This document shows positions 1 to 9,156 of a stretch of 64,000 nucleotides of DNA, piece by piece. Within the stretch, counting starts at the first letter, position 1, and every line of letters starts with the position of its first letter. Origin of the DNA: an uncultured Alphaproteobacteria bacterium (lineage in GTDB: Bacteria > Pseudomonadota > Alphaproteobacteria > JALCBB01); NCBI GenBank assembly GCA_958267355.1, contig OY279575.1, forward strand, positions 1,682,295 to 1,746,294, given 5' to 3'. Below the pieces are notes generated by a model. It did not search any database. It was not told where the DNA came from and was given only the letters and a program-made list of their open reading frames with translations. The position numbers and the translations under genes were made by a program.

Positions 1-221
1 CGCTCCTGCCCGCACTCTACCTAGAAGACACCGCCCGTTGGGCATACCTTGCCTTCGCAAGCGTAGTCTCGGGCTACTTTCTGGCACTTGCGGTTTTGTT
101 GGCACGCAGTGAAGACGATTCTTCCATCCAAGATCTGCGGGCTCAACGACTGTTTCGTGCTTCCATTGGCTATCTTTTTTATCTCCTGACTGCTCTGGTT
201 GTCGCCCATCTGCTACTCTGA
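1..221 (+). CDS. ctaB: Protoheme IX farnesyltransferase (heme O synthase), C-terminal part
   Basis: The window opens inside this gene; the readable frame begins at base 3 and ends with TGA at 219-221, giving about 72 residues. It has two hydrophobic helices separated by a charged loop, and near the end an RLFRASIGYLF stretch matching the last membrane helix region of CtaB/CyoE (typically A-R-x-L-F-x-x-S-I-x-Y-L). The family attaches a farnesyl group to protoheme at the inner membrane, making heme O for cytochrome oxidase. The call rests on this short tail plus context: coxF, ctaG and coxC follow on the same strand, the usual alphaproteobacterial order. Active-site motifs lie outside the window. 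Confidence 0.75.
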   Translation, partial: LLPALYLEDTARWAYLAFASVVSGYFLALAVLLARSEDDSSIQDLRAQRLFRASIGYLFYLLTALVVAHLLL

Positions 222-294
222 ATCGGTTAGGAAAATCTGCCCTAAAATCTATGGGGGAATCTTAAGGGGAAACCTGCTAGGAAAAATCACGCCT

Positions 295-492
295 ATGAGC
301 TCTGATCCGAATCAAAACCTGCCCCCGCCAGAAAGCGAAGGCGAAAACACGGGCGAATCCGCTCGCCCTTCAGGACGCGATTGGGTAGCAGGAAGACGCA
401 AGCACAATCGCTTGCTTCTAGCGTTGCTCGTTTTTTTCGTCTTCCTGATTTACTATGTAACCATCGCCCGCCAAGGCGGCTTTGACAACTGA
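295..492 (+). CDS. Small single-span CoxF-like cytochrome oxidase assembly protein
   Basis: A 65-residue protein: a polar, proline- and glutamate-rich N-terminus, a basic patch (GRRKHNR), then one hydrophobic helix ending in YYVTIARQG. This size and layout, placed between ctaB and ctaG, match the small CoxF-type proteins of alphaproteobacterial oxidase operons; their biochemical role is poorly defined. I start at the ATG at 295 because AGGAAA lies 11 bases upstream; the frame is open further upstream but would overlap the ctaB end. The stop is 24 bases before ctaG, consistent with cotranscription. Assignment is by context and topology rather than a catalytic motif. Confidence 0.6.
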   Translation: MSSDPNQNLPPPESEGENTGESARPSGRDWVAGRRKHNRLLLALLVFFVFLIYYVTIARQGGFDN

Positions 493-516
493 TGGGGTGC
501 AAAACCCGTTAGGACA

Positions 517-1221
517 ATGCTCCAAGAAGACCCAAGACCCCAAACAGAAACCCCGCCCACTACACCCACAGGGGCGCATTCCGCACAGGACGAAGCAGGG
601 GCAAGCACAGGGGCAAACACAGAGGGGAATGCAGGACGCAATCGCCGCCTAGTTATCTGGTTGGTCTCAGGGGCTTGCGGAATGCTGCTCCTGTCGTATG
701 CCAGTGTGCCGCTCTATCGCGTCTTCTGTCAGGTGACAGGCTATGGCGGTACACCTTCACGGGTGGAAACTGTCGCCAAGACCGACTCCGTGGACTCTAC
801 CACTCTGCCATCGCTGACCGTGCGCTTTAACGCTGATATCGCAAATGACCTTGCTTGGGAATTCGCTCCTGAAAAACGCCGTATGGAAGTGCGACCTGGT
901 GAGCCTTACTTGGCGTGGTTTGCTGCCACCAACACAGGCTCGCAAGGCGTCGTCGGACAAGCAACTTTTAATGTTACTCCTGCCAAGGTTGGTAAGTACT
1001 TTCACAAAGTCCAGTGCTTTTGCTTCAACGAACAGCCCTTGCAAGCAGGCGAAAGTGCCCGCTTAGATGTTCAGTTTTTCGTAGATCCGCAACTTTTGCG
1101 TGACCCTGAGACGAGCGAAGTCCGCACCATCACCCTGTCGTATACTTTCCACCACTACGAAGATTTGCCCAGCCATACCGCCGTGGCAGGGGAGAGCAAA
1201 GCCGCACACAGCGAACATTGA
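517..1221 (+). CDS. ctaG: Cytochrome c oxidase assembly protein CtaG/Cox11, copper chaperone
   Basis: A 234-residue Cox11-family protein that delivers copper to the CuB site of subunit I in the periplasm. After a variable N-terminus there is one membrane helix (about residues 45-62), the family signature VPLYRVFCQVTGYGGT with Cys71, and an immunoglobulin-like domain. The copper-binding CFCF motif is at residues 167-170 within KVQCFCFNEQPL, followed by the FFVDP strand typical of the family. The first 40 residues are enriched in Thr/Gly/Ala, encoded by a degenerate repeat rich in CACAGGGGC-like words (about 568-625), so the N-terminus is longer and more repetitive than usual. It sits between the CoxF-like gene and coxC. 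Confidence 0.93.
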   Translation: MLQEDPRPQTETPPTTPTGAHSAQDEAGASTGANTEGNAGRNRRLVIWLVSGACGMLLLSYASVPLYRVFCQVTGYGGTPSRVETVAKTDSVDSTTLPSLTVRFNADIANDLAWEFAPEKRRMEVRPGEPYLAWFAATNTGSQGVVGQATFNVTPAKVGKYFHKVQCFCFNEQPLQAGESARLDVQFFVDPQLLRDPETSEVRTITLSYTFHHYEDLPSHTAVAGESKAAHSEH

Positions 1222-1401
1222 GCGAAACCTAAGCGAAAACCAAACGCAGAGCAAAAAAATTCGTTATACTCCGCATAGCAGAGCCATAGAGCGCAGGGCG
1301 AACCGAAGACGCAACACAGAGTGCTAAAGAGTTCTAACCAGCAATCGCGGCACAGAAGGCAATGGGGAATCGCAACAAGGAATCAGGCGAGGAATTCAAC
1401 T

Positions 1402-2226
1402 ATGTCAGGCAATCATCCCTACCACTTGGTTAATCCCAGCCCCTGGCCGCTGGTAGGCGCGGGCGCGGCTTTGTTAACCGCAGTCGGATTAATTCTGCTG
1501 ATGCACGAAGTCACGCCGTGGCTCGTGCCACTCGGAATCTTGGGCGTGCTGGTCACCATGTTTCTCTGGTGGCGTGATGTCATCGCCGAAGCCGAAGGCA
1601 AGCACGACCACACGCCGATTGTTGTTCTTGGTTTGCGCTACGGAATGCTGCTTTTCATCTTGTCGGAGGTAATGTTCTTCTTCGCCTTCTTCTGGGCATG
1701 GTTTGATGCTGCTTTCATGTATGACGATCCGCGCCAAGTCCTGCGCCTAGAAGCCACAGGCGGACACTGGCCGCCCGACTCAATCCAAACCTTTGACCCC
1801 TTTGATGTGCCGTTTTTGAATACGATGATCCTGCTACTTTCAGGCACGACTGTCACTTGGGCACACCACGCACTGCGCGAAGGCAATCGCCAAGATTTCA
1901 TTCGTGGCTTGGCGGCGACTGTTGGTCTTGGCGTTTGCTTTACAGGCTTTCAAGCTTACGAATACATCCACGCCGCCTTTGGCTTCACCGACACGATCTA
2001 TGCTTCCACCTTCTTTATGGCGACGGGCTTCCACGGCTTTCATGTGCTTATCGGTACGCTGTTTCTCGCTGTCTGTCTTGCCCGCGGCTTAGCAGGACAA
2101 TTCACCAGCGAACGGCACTTCGGATTAGAAGCCGCCGCCTGGTACTGGCACTTTGTCGATGTGGTCTGGCTGTTCTTGTTTATCTGCATCTATTGGGCGG
2201 CGGCGGGGACTCCTGCCGCCCACTGA
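1402..2226 (+). CDS. ctaE: Cytochrome c oxidase subunit III
   Basis: A 274-residue seven-helix membrane protein, the usual length for bacterial Cox3. Recognisable segments: HPYHLVNPSPWPL at the N-terminus, the helix LSEVMFFFAFFWAWF with the conserved Glu used for phospholipid/proton-related contacts, TVTWAHHAL, and HGFHVLIGT, ending with WHFVDVVWLFLFICIYW. The ATG at 1402 has GCGAGGA upstream and begins the conserved region; the frame is open 81 bases upstream but that part is not Cox3-like. The 180-base gap after ctaG contains TTATACT near 1263, a possible -10 element without a good -35. In many alphaproteobacteria surf1 follows coxC closely; here a minus-strand ABC transporter cluster lies between them. 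Confidence 0.95.
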   Translation: MSGNHPYHLVNPSPWPLVGAGAALLTAVGLILLMHEVTPWLVPLGILGVLVTMFLWWRDVIAEAEGKHDHTPIVVLGLRYGMLLFILSEVMFFFAFFWAWFDAAFMYDDPRQVLRLEATGGHWPPDSIQTFDPFDVPFLNTMILLLSGTTVTWAHHALREGNRQDFIRGLAATVGLGVCFTGFQAYEYIHAAFGFTDTIYASTFFMATGFHGFHVLIGTLFLAVCLARGLAGQFTSERHFGLEAAAWYWHFVDVVWLFLFICIYWAAAGTPAAH

Positions 2227-2434
2227 CGGTCTTGCCGCAGGTGGCTACCACGGCGGCTGTACGCACCCTAGAAGCCCCGCAGAAGCCTTTTGGGGCAGGG
2301 GGTATGTAAGGGGCTACCAAGGCCATCAATCCGCCCCACAGAGGCGTACAGCGGCGTACACGAGCTTACAGGAGCCTTACCACACCTTCCCCCCTTCCCC
2401 CTCACAAGGCGGCTACAGGGCTTACAAGGGGGGG
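2227..2434. repeat. Convergent intergenic region with degenerate CAGGGGC/TTACA repeats
   Basis: A 208-base gap between the converging ends of coxC and a BMP-family gene. It holds imperfect direct repeats built from words such as GCGTACA, GCTTACAGG and GGCTACAGGG. The 15-mer ACAGGGCTTACAAGG at 2415-2429 is also present in the repeat array near 36.86 kb, so this looks like a dispersed repeat family. No gene and no convincing terminator hairpin with a T run was seen. Confidence 0.6.
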
Positions 2435-3550
2435 TTAGGGTGCGCCCTGTACCCCTTCCAAAGCCCAAGCCATACCGAGCAAAGCTTGGTCGCTGAGCTC
2501 CAAGCCTGCCGCTAAGTGTTCGGTGCCATCGGTATCCACCAGTGGGCCTTTCCAGATGGCAACCGAGCCATCACGAATTCCCTGCTCGGCGGTGCGAGCG
2601 GCGGCTTTCACTTCATCGGGCATATTGGCGTATTCCGCCATGGTTAGCATTCCGCTTTTCAGCCCGCCCCAAGTGTCTTGGCTTTCCCAAGAGCCGTCTT
2701 TTGCCGCTTGTACGCGTGCCACATAGTACGGACCCCAAGAGTTCACCGAAGCCGAAAGTTGCGCCCGTGGAGCAAAAGCTCGCATATCGCTGGCTTGTCC
2801 GAAGGCGAAGACTCCGTTTTCGCTGGCAACCTGCAACGGAGCCGCAGAGTCGGTGTGTTGGGCGATGATATCCGCGCCCCGATCAATCAGCGATTGCGCG
2901 GCATCGCGTTCCTTGCCTGGGTCAAACCAAGTATTCACCCACACCAAGTGCAGGGTCACTTCAGGATTGACTGAACGCGCCCCGAGCAGAAACGCATTAA
3001 TCCCGCGCATCACTTCAGGTATCGGAAACGCCGCCACATAACCAATAGCGTTGCTCTGGGTCATATGACCAGCGATGACTCCTTGGATGTACCTTCCCTC
3101 GTAGAAGCGAATAGAATAGGTGGAAACATTGTCACTGCGTTTATATCCTGTCGCATGCTCAAACCTGATGTCAGGAAACTCCCGCGCTACCTTCAGGGTC
3201 GGATTCATATAGCCAAACGAAGTCGTGAAGATCACATCGTGTCCTTCGTTTGCCAAGCGGCGGATTGCCCCTTCGGCATCGGCTCCTTCAGGGACACTTT
3301 CTAAGAAAGTGGTCTCTACGCCCGAGCCGAATTCTTCTTCCAAAGCTCGCCGCCCAACATCGTGGGCGTGGGTCCAGCCATGGTCGCCAATGGGGCCAAC
3401 ATAGACAAAACCCACTTTGGTTTTCTCTTGGGCATCTGCCGTGCCGACAAGAGCCATGGCAACAAGAAAACTTGCCGCTAGAAGACAAGTTGCAGAAAAA
3501 GCCCACAAGCCACTGCGAAGAAAATGAAAAGATTTTTGTACTGCGGTCAT
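2435..3550 (-). CDS. BMP-family (PnrA-like) ABC transporter periplasmic binding protein, copy 1
   Basis: A 371-residue BMP/PnrA-type substrate-binding protein, probably for nucleosides or purines. It starts at the ATG at 3550, preceded by GGGAG; an upstream open stretch has no family similarity. A signal peptide of about 43 residues ends ...GTADAQ-E, with no lipobox cysteine, so a soluble periplasmic form is likely. Family segments: VGFVYVGPIGDHGWT at the mature N-terminus, FEHATGYKRSDNV, RFYEGRYIQGVIAGHM, and IIAQHTDSAAP. It is the distal gene of the minus-strand cluster ATPase-permease-permease-BMP-BMP and is clearly paralogous to its neighbour. The ligand is inferred from the transporter class, not shown by the sequence. 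Confidence 0.88.
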   Translation of the reverse strand: MTAVQKSFHFLRSGLWAFSATCLLAASFLVAMALVGTADAQEKTKVGFVYVGPIGDHGWTHAHDVGRRALEEEFGSGVETTFLESVPEGADAEGAIRRLANEGHDVIFTTSFGYMNPTLKVAREFPDIRFEHATGYKRSDNVSTYSIRFYEGRYIQGVIAGHMTQSNAIGYVAAFPIPEVMRGINAFLLGARSVNPEVTLHLVWVNTWFDPGKERDAAQSLIDRGADIIAQHTDSAAPLQVASENGVFAFGQASDMRAFAPRAQLSASVNSWGPYYVARVQAAKDGSWESQDTWGGLKSGMLTMAEYANMPDEVKAAARTAEQGIRDGSVAIWKGPLVDTDGTEHLAAGLELSDQALLGMAWALEGVQGAP

Positions 3551-3839
3551 CAAACCGTCTCCCGTGTTTTGGAGTTCGTAAAGAAGTGCCGTGAAAGCAC
3601 CATGTTGAAGCGTTGAAGCGTTAGGGGGGGGGTAAAGCGTTAGAGGGTAAAGCGAAGGGTTAAGACAGATTGCACATAAAGCCCAGTCTAATCGTTTCCG
3701 CAAGCGACGCAAAAAAAGTTTTTCACAAATCCACAGGTTGTTCGCAGATGGTTTTCTCCAAAACCACCCAATCTGCCGTGGCTCGGAAAGTTTTCCACAG
3801 GAGCGATTCTAAATTCTCCAAAAATTCTCTAAAAAATTC
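3551..3839. repeat. Intergenic region between the two BMP genes, low-complexity
   Basis: About 290 bases without a gene. Near 3604-3660 are repeated GTTGAAGC, GCGTTAGG and GGTAAAGCG words with a run of eight or more G. Near 3735-3838 the words TTTTCTCCAAAA and AATTCTC/TAAAAAATTC recur. No clear promoter or rho-independent terminator was seen, so the two genes may be cotranscribed across this gap. Confidence 0.5.
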
Positions 3840-5003
3840 TTATGGCAACGAGCCATCTACCCCGTCCAAGAACCAATCCATAGAGAGCAAAGCCGTGTCG
3901 TCCAGCACTGCACCTGCGGCGATTCGTTGCGCCCCCGCTTGGTCAATCAATGGCCCCGCAAAAATCTGCAAGTCACCCGCCCGAATCTGTGCCTCAACCC
4001 GCCGTGCCGCTTCTGCCACTTCCGCAGGCATATTGTGATATGCGCTCATCTCCAGCATTCCGCCGTCAAACCCCCGCCACGCCCTGCCACTTTGCCAAGT
4101 GCCATCCAGATAGGCAGAAACCCGCTCTATGTAATAGCTGTCCCACAAGTTAACAATGCTGGACAGATGAATCTCAGGGGCAAAATGATGCATATCACTC
4201 GCCAAACCAAACGCTTTAACGCCTTGCTCCGCCGCTACCCCCAAAGCCGCTGTCGAGTCCGTGTGCTGTGTCAAAATATCAGCCCCCCGTCCAATCAAAA
4301 CCCGTGCCGCATCCGCTTCACGCGGCGGATCATACCAGGCATGCACCCACGCCAACCGCAAACGCGCATCAGGATTCACCGAACGCATCCCTAACAAAAA
4401 GGCATTGATCCCCCGCACCACTTCAGGCACAGGCAAGGAAGCAATATATCCCGCTGTGCCACTCTGGCTTAAATGCCCTGCAATCACGCCAGCGATATAC
4501 CTTCCTTCGTAAAAACGCGCCGAATACAACGCTACCTGCGGAGAAGTCTCCGAACCCGTTGCAACTTCTAACCGCACTTCAGGATCCAGCCGTGCCGCCC
4601 GAATGGCAGAACGGGTATGTCCGTAGCCGTTGGCAAAAATCAGCTTGTAGCCATCTTGAATCAAGCGTGCAAAAACCCGCTCGGACTCAGGACCTTCAGG
4701 TATCTTCTCCACAAAGTGCGTTTCTACCTGCGCTCCAAAATGTTTCTGCACCGCCAGCCTGCCCTGTTCGTGTCCGTAGCTCCAGCCATGGTCGCCAATT
4801 GGCCCCAGATAGACAAAGGCAACTTTCAAGGGCGAGTCTTCCTGTCCGTGGGCGGGAGCTACGCCAAGGGCACAAAGCCCCACCACAAGAACCAGAACAC
4901 CCAAAAACCGTACAGCCAAACCCATCCGCAGACACCTGCGCAGACTTGCGTGCAGAACCAAGTGCAGACCTAAGTGCAGACCCGTAGGCAACAGATACAC
5001 CAT
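3840..5003 (-). CDS. BMP-family (PnrA-like) ABC transporter periplasmic binding protein, copy 2
   Basis: A 387-residue paralogue of the downstream BMP protein, sharing the segments VAFVYLGPIGDHGWS, RFYEGRYIAGVIAGH, GINAFLLGMRSVNP and ILTQHTDSTA. The ATG at 5003 has AGGAGAG upstream; an alternative start 26 codons later (MGLAVRFLG) would give a shorter signal peptide that ends ...APAHGQ-E. No lipobox is present. The codons between the two possible starts encode repetitive GLHLGLHLVLH, a small in-frame repeat. Immediately upstream is the permease gene, then a second permease and the ATPase. Duplicated binding proteins may broaden the substrate range; that is inference. Confidence 0.88.
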   Translation of the reverse strand: MVYLLPTGLHLGLHLVLHASLRRCLRMGLAVRFLGVLVLVVGLCALGVAPAHGQEDSPLKVAFVYLGPIGDHGWSYGHEQGRLAVQKHFGAQVETHFVEKIPEGPESERVFARLIQDGYKLIFANGYGHTRSAIRAARLDPEVRLEVATGSETSPQVALYSARFYEGRYIAGVIAGHLSQSGTAGYIASLPVPEVVRGINAFLLGMRSVNPDARLRLAWVHAWYDPPREADAARVLIGRGADILTQHTDSTAALGVAAEQGVKAFGLASDMHHFAPEIHLSSIVNLWDSYYIERVSAYLDGTWQSGRAWRGFDGGMLEMSAYHNMPAEVAEAARRVEAQIRAGDLQIFAGPLIDQAGAQRIAAGAVLDDTALLSMDWFLDGVDGSLP

Positions 5004-5032
5004 ACCTTGCTCTCCTGTAGAAAAAGGTTTTG

Positions 5033-5131
5033 CAAAAACGCCAAAGGACAAAAACGCCAAAGGCAAAAACGCCAAAGGACAAAAAACAATTAATCCGCAA
5101 TTAATACTAATACACAATTAATACGCAATTA
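5033..5131. repeat. Tandem repeat upstream of the second BMP gene
   Basis: Three copies of a 15-16 bp unit CAAAAACGCCAAAGGA (about 5033-5079) followed by four spaced copies of CAATTAAT (about 5087-5131). It fills the gap between the permease stop and the BMP start. Confidence 0.8.
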
Positions 5132-5133
5132 AT

Positions 5134-6054
5134 TTAATACGGGGGCGCAAAAGTTTTTCCAAGAGCCGCAGGTGCATCACTGCGTCCGCGCCAATAGGCG
5201 GACGACAAAAACACCAAGATCGCAATCGTCGCCAAATACGGCAACATAGCAAAAAATTGCGGCGGCACCGCCAATGAAAACCCCTGCGCATAAATCTCCA
5301 AAATCGTAACCGAAGCAAAAAAGAAAGTGCCAAACAACAAACGCCACGGACGCCAAAAAGCAAACACCACCAAAGCCAAAGCAATCCAGCCGCGCCCTGC
5401 AGTCATACCTTCCGACCAGAGCGGCGTATGCACCAGCGATAGGTACGCGCCCCCCAAACCCGCCATAGCTCCGCCAAAGGCAATCGCCAGTGCGCGGACT
5501 TTCAACACCGAATAACCCAAGGCATGGGCTGAATCATGGCTATCCCCGACAGCCCGCAGAACCAAACCCGCTCGGCTATGAAATAAAAACCACTGCACCC
5601 CCACGACAACCAGAAGCCCCAACCAGAACAGCGGACTATGCTCCAACAAGCCAAGCCACGGATGAAGCTCACTCCCCACAACAGGAATCCGCGGCATCGG
5701 TGCCAGCGATACACCCACATAACCCGCCCCCAAAACCGCCGCCAAACCACCGCCAAGAATTGTCAAAGCCAAACCCGCCGCTACCTGATTGGCACGCAAG
5801 GTCAAAACAAAAAAAGCAAAAGCCTGTGAGAAAAGCGCTCCGACACAGGCGGCGGCAAGACAGGCAACAAACCACGAGCCGCTTTCCACCTTGACAATGA
5901 AACCAATGACTGCGCCCATCAGCATCATTCCCTCAAGCCCTAAGTTTAAGACACCTGCCCGCTCCACCACCAACTCGCCCGCCGCCGCCAAGAGCAAAGG
6001 CGTAGATGCTGCCGCAATCGTAAGAGCAATTGCCAACCACGAAATCTCAAGCAT
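5134..6054 (-). CDS. Nucleoside-type ABC transporter permease (NupC/YufQ-like)
   Basis: A 306-residue integral membrane protein of the BPD_transp_2 family with about eight to ten hydrophobic helices. The N-terminus (ERAGVLNLGLEGMMLMGAV) is the highly conserved signature of the second permease of BMP-type transporters. The ATG at 6054 has AGGAG at good spacing. It lies 13 bases downstream of the first permease gene, whose product should be its partner in the inner membrane. Expected role: with the adjacent permease, dual ATPase and BMP proteins, import of nucleosides or related compounds. Confidence 0.9.
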   Translation of the reverse strand: MLEISWLAIALTIAAASTPLLLAAAGELVVERAGVLNLGLEGMMLMGAVIGFIVKVESGSWFVACLAAACVGALFSQAFAFFVLTLRANQVAAGLALTILGGGLAAVLGAGYVGVSLAPMPRIPVVGSELHPWLGLLEHSPLFWLGLLVVVGVQWFLFHSRAGLVLRAVGDSHDSAHALGYSVLKVRALAIAFGGAMAGLGGAYLSLVHTPLWSEGMTAGRGWIALALVVFAFWRPWRLLFGTFFFASVTILEIYAQGFSLAVPPQFFAMLPYLATIAILVFLSSAYWRGRSDAPAALGKTFAPPY

Positions 6055-6067
6055 GGTCTTGTCGCTC

Positions 6068-7252
6068 CTATAAATCTACGCGCGGATTTGTAGAGGAATT
6101 TGCGCTTGGATTTGCAGGAAGATTTGCAGAAGCCTGCAAAACCTGCCCCGCAGGTCTCTGAACCGCCCGTGTAAAACGCACACGATGGCGCGAAAAAAAG
6201 CCAAACGCCAAAACAGAAAACAACAACAAACCTTGAAAAATCCCCGCCGCCGCATAGGGAAGCTGCGTCGTAACCTGAGCCGCTTCTCCGCCCAGATAGG
6301 TCAAAGCCACCAGCAACGCCGCCGCCACCACGCCCAAGGGATGTAGTCCGCCCAAAAAGGCAACGATAATCGCCGTAAAGCCATAGCCCGGAGAAATCCG
6401 CGGCACCAATTGCCCCGTCAGCCCCACCACTTCAACTGCTCCCGCCAAGCCCGCAAAGCCACCACTGACCAATAGAGTCATCCAGATGATCCGCTTTTGC
6501 GAAAAGCCCGCAAACCGAGCCGCCCGTGGTGCGCGTCCTGCAACTGAAATGGCAAGCCCAAACAACGAACGGTTCAGCAGAAGCCAAGTCAAAGCCACAG
6601 CAGGAACCACAAACAACACACCCAGATGTAAGCGCGTGCGCTCCACCAAGATGGGAAGCATTAAGCTTGACTCAAACAGTGCCGTCTCAGGAAAGTTATA
6701 GCCCTGCGGATCACGCCACGGCGATTGCACCAGCCAATGCAAAAGTAACTGCGCAACATAGACCAACATCAAACTACATAGAATTTCATTAACCCGAAGA
6801 TGCGCCCGTAGCCACGCGACCACACCCGCCCAAGCGGCTCCTGCGATGACACCACCCAAAAACAGGGCAGGGAGACAAAAAGGCGAATCCTGCGGCACCA
6901 AGAATAGAGCTGTGCCAGTTGCTCCAATCGCCCCTAAGATGAATTGTCCTTCGGCACCGATATTCCAAACATTGGCACGGAAGACAAACAATAGCCCGCA
7001 GGCAATCAATGCCAAAGGTGCCGCTTTAACCAACAGCTCAGTTAAGCCCAACCGATCCGACAAGGGAGCAATGAAGAAGGCATGGAGTCCGTGGAGGGGT
7101 GGAATCCCATTGCTCAGAAAAATCAAACCACCCAATAGCAAACTCACCAACAAAGGCACCACCGCCGCCAAACCCAAAACCCGCAAGTGTGCGCGGGCTC
7201 CCTGCGTGCTGGTTGTATCAAACTCTCGCGGCTCTATGCGGACAATTAACAT
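6068..7252 (-). CDS. Nucleoside-type ABC transporter permease (NupB/YufP-like)
   Basis: A membrane protein of about 394 residues, longer than its partner because of a hydrophilic N-terminal segment. Family segments are FRANVWNIGAEGQFILGAI and FTAIIVAFLGGLHPLGV. I start at the ATG at 7252 with GGAGG just upstream, overlapping no gene; an earlier ATG at 7306 would overlap the ATPase end by about 44 bases. The C-terminal tail after the last helix is rich in Asn/Pro/Ala/Ser (SANLPANPSANSSTNP), another short in-frame repeat. It belongs to a tight operon with the ATPase upstream and the second permease downstream. Confidence 0.88.
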   Translation of the reverse strand: MLIVRIEPREFDTTSTQGARAHLRVLGLAAVVPLLVSLLLGGLIFLSNGIPPLHGLHAFFIAPLSDRLGLTELLVKAAPLALIACGLLFVFRANVWNIGAEGQFILGAIGATGTALFLVPQDSPFCLPALFLGGVIAGAAWAGVVAWLRAHLRVNEILCSLMLVYVAQLLLHWLVQSPWRDPQGYNFPETALFESSLMLPILVERTRLHLGVLFVVPAVALTWLLLNRSLFGLAISVAGRAPRAARFAGFSQKRIIWMTLLVSGGFAGLAGAVEVVGLTGQLVPRISPGYGFTAIIVAFLGGLHPLGVVAAALLVALTYLGGEAAQVTTQLPYAAAGIFQGLLLFSVLAFGFFSRHRVRFTRAVQRPAGQVLQASANLPANPSANSSTNPRVDL

Positions 7253-7262
7253 CGCCTCCGCC

Positions 7263-8945
7263 TCACAAAACTTTTTCTCTGTCAGGATTTGTGCTTGTAC
7301 CCCCAAGCCCCGTCATCAGAAGTCCTAAAGCATGGCGTAGCTCGCTTTTGCCCGCAGGTGAGTCTTTAAAGTCAGCACAAATAAAGGGACGCGAAAGTTG
7401 TCCGCGCGCCAAAACCGCAATGCGATGCGACAGAGCAAGCAATTCATCCAAGTCTTGCGAGATGAGCAAAACCCCTGCCCCCCGCTCTGCCGCTTCCCGC
7501 AAAGCTTGGTGAATCCGTGCCGCCGCGTGCGCATCTACCCCCCAAGTCGGCTGCAAAACCAGCAACAAGTCAGGCGCATGCAACAAACCCCGCCCCACAA
7601 TAAAACGCTGCAAGTTTCCTCCCGACAACTTACGCGCCAAAGTGTCAGGACCCCGCGCTTCAGCTCCCTGAATGGCAAAGCGCGCTAAAACTTGCTCCGC
7701 CACCATCCCCGCTCGCCGCAAACGCAACCAACCACCCGAACAAGCAAACCGCCGCACCAAAGCATCTTCTCCGTGCGTAACATGTGTGCTGGTCAGTAAA
7801 ATATTTTCCTTCAAAGTTAAGTCCCCCACCGCGCCATGTCCGTGGCGGTCTTCAGGCACGGTCGCAAGCCCCAAACGACGACGCGCTAAGACTCCCAATT
7901 GTCCAACTGCCCGCCCCTGCAAGCGAATGGCTTGTTCCTGTCCGTGGGGCAGAAGCCGCTCGCCCGTCAAGGCTTCTAGAAGCGTGTTTTGTCCATTGCC
8001 GGCAATTCCCGCAATGCCGAAAATTTCTCCTGCCGCCACCGAAAAGGAAATATCACTAAGCCCAACTCCTTGGCGATGCACAGAAGGCAGAGTTAACCCC
8101 TCCACGAAAAGCCGCGTTGTTTCTCGCGGTGGCAATACACTCGGCATAGTAGGCACACTAGGCACAGCAGAAAGCGTGCCAGTCGCTTTGTCTTCCGTTT
8201 CTGCAAGGTCTGCCAGTGCGACTGCGTCATCGCCCAACATTGCCCGTGCCATTGCGTCCAGCTCGGTCTTTTGTGGGTCAGGACGCGCCACCACCCGCCC
8301 CCGCCGCAAAACCGTAGCCCGCTCACACAAAGCACGGATTTCCCGAAGCTTGTGTGAGATATAGACAATCCCCGTACCATTCCGTGCCAGAAGGCGAATT
8401 GTTTCAAACAAACCATCCGCTTCCTGCGGAGTCAAAACCGAAGTTGGCTCATCCATAATCAACACTTTCGGCTCCTGCATGATGCACCGCAAAACTTCAA
8501 GCCGTTGATGCTCGCCCGCTGACAACTCAGAAACCCGCCTATCAAGCTCTACCCAAAAGCCATAACGCTCGGCAAAAGCTAACGCCTTGTCGCGCAAAGC
8601 CCGTGGCTTCATTCCGTTGCCAAGCCCGAGTCGCAAATTTTCAAGTCCTGTCAGGGCTTCAAACAATACGAACTGCTGAAAGACCATCGTAATCCCCGCC
8701 GCCCGTGCTGCCGCAGTTCCTGCCGCCAAAGGCTTGCCTTCTAGCAAAATCTCTCCTGCGTCGGGCGTAATCCGCCCGTAGAGAATCTGCATCAAAGTAG
8801 ATTTGCCTGCTCCGTTCTCGCCAATCAGAGCGTGAATTTCCCCCCGCCGCAGAGTCAGCGAAATCGCGTCATTCGCCGTCAAGTCTCCAAACCGCTTGGA
8901 GATAGCGCGAATCTCCAACAACGGAGAAACATCAAAAGTAGCCAT
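7263..8945 (-). CDS. Nucleoside-type ABC transporter, tandem ATPase (NupA/RbsA-like)
   Basis: A protein of about 560 residues with two fused ABC ATPase domains, as in BMP/sugar-type importers. The first half has Walker A GENGAGKST, signature LSAGEHQR and Walker B VLIMDEP. The second half is degenerate, as is usual in this class: GIAGNGQNTLLEAL for Walker A, LSGGNLQRFIVGR for the signature, and LLLVLQPTWGVD for Walker B. The region between is Thr/Pro/Ser-rich. The start is uncertain: the ATG at 8945 fits the domain boundary but has no good ribosome site, while an ATG at 8987 adds 14 cysteine-rich, non-family residues. First gene of the five-gene import operon. Confidence 0.9.
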   Translation of the reverse strand: MATFDVSPLLEIRAISKRFGDLTANDAISLTLRRGEIHALIGENGAGKSTLMQILYGRITPDAGEILLEGKPLAAGTAAARAAGITMVFQQFVLFEALTGLENLRLGLGNGMKPRALRDKALAFAERYGFWVELDRRVSELSAGEHQRLEVLRCIMQEPKVLIMDEPTSVLTPQEADGLFETIRLLARNGTGIVYISHKLREIRALCERATVLRRGRVVARPDPQKTELDAMARAMLGDDAVALADLAETEDKATGTLSAVPSVPTMPSVLPPRETTRLFVEGLTLPSVHRQGVGLSDISFSVAAGEIFGIAGIAGNGQNTLLEALTGERLLPHGQEQAIRLQGRAVGQLGVLARRRLGLATVPEDRHGHGAVGDLTLKENILLTSTHVTHGEDALVRRFACSGGWLRLRRAGMVAEQVLARFAIQGAEARGPDTLARKLSGGNLQRFIVGRGLLHAPDLLLVLQPTWGVDAHAAARIHQALREAAERGAGVLLISQDLDELLALSHRIAVLARGQLSRPFICADFKDSPAGKSELRHALGLLMTGLGGTSTNPDREKVL

Positions 8946-9156
8946 AAAGCAAGCACAAGTGACAAAAACACATCCGCATACCTCCATACCCGTGTATAAG
9001 CCCCATATATAAGCCTAGTATTTAAGCCTATATATTAAAGGCACGAAGGCACGGGTGCTGGTACAAAGCCGCTCCAGTATAGCCCCGCGCACGACCTGCC
9101 AAGACACCCCGCCGCCTGTGCTATCTGTGCAAACTTGTTGTGATTTTCTTGCTTGA

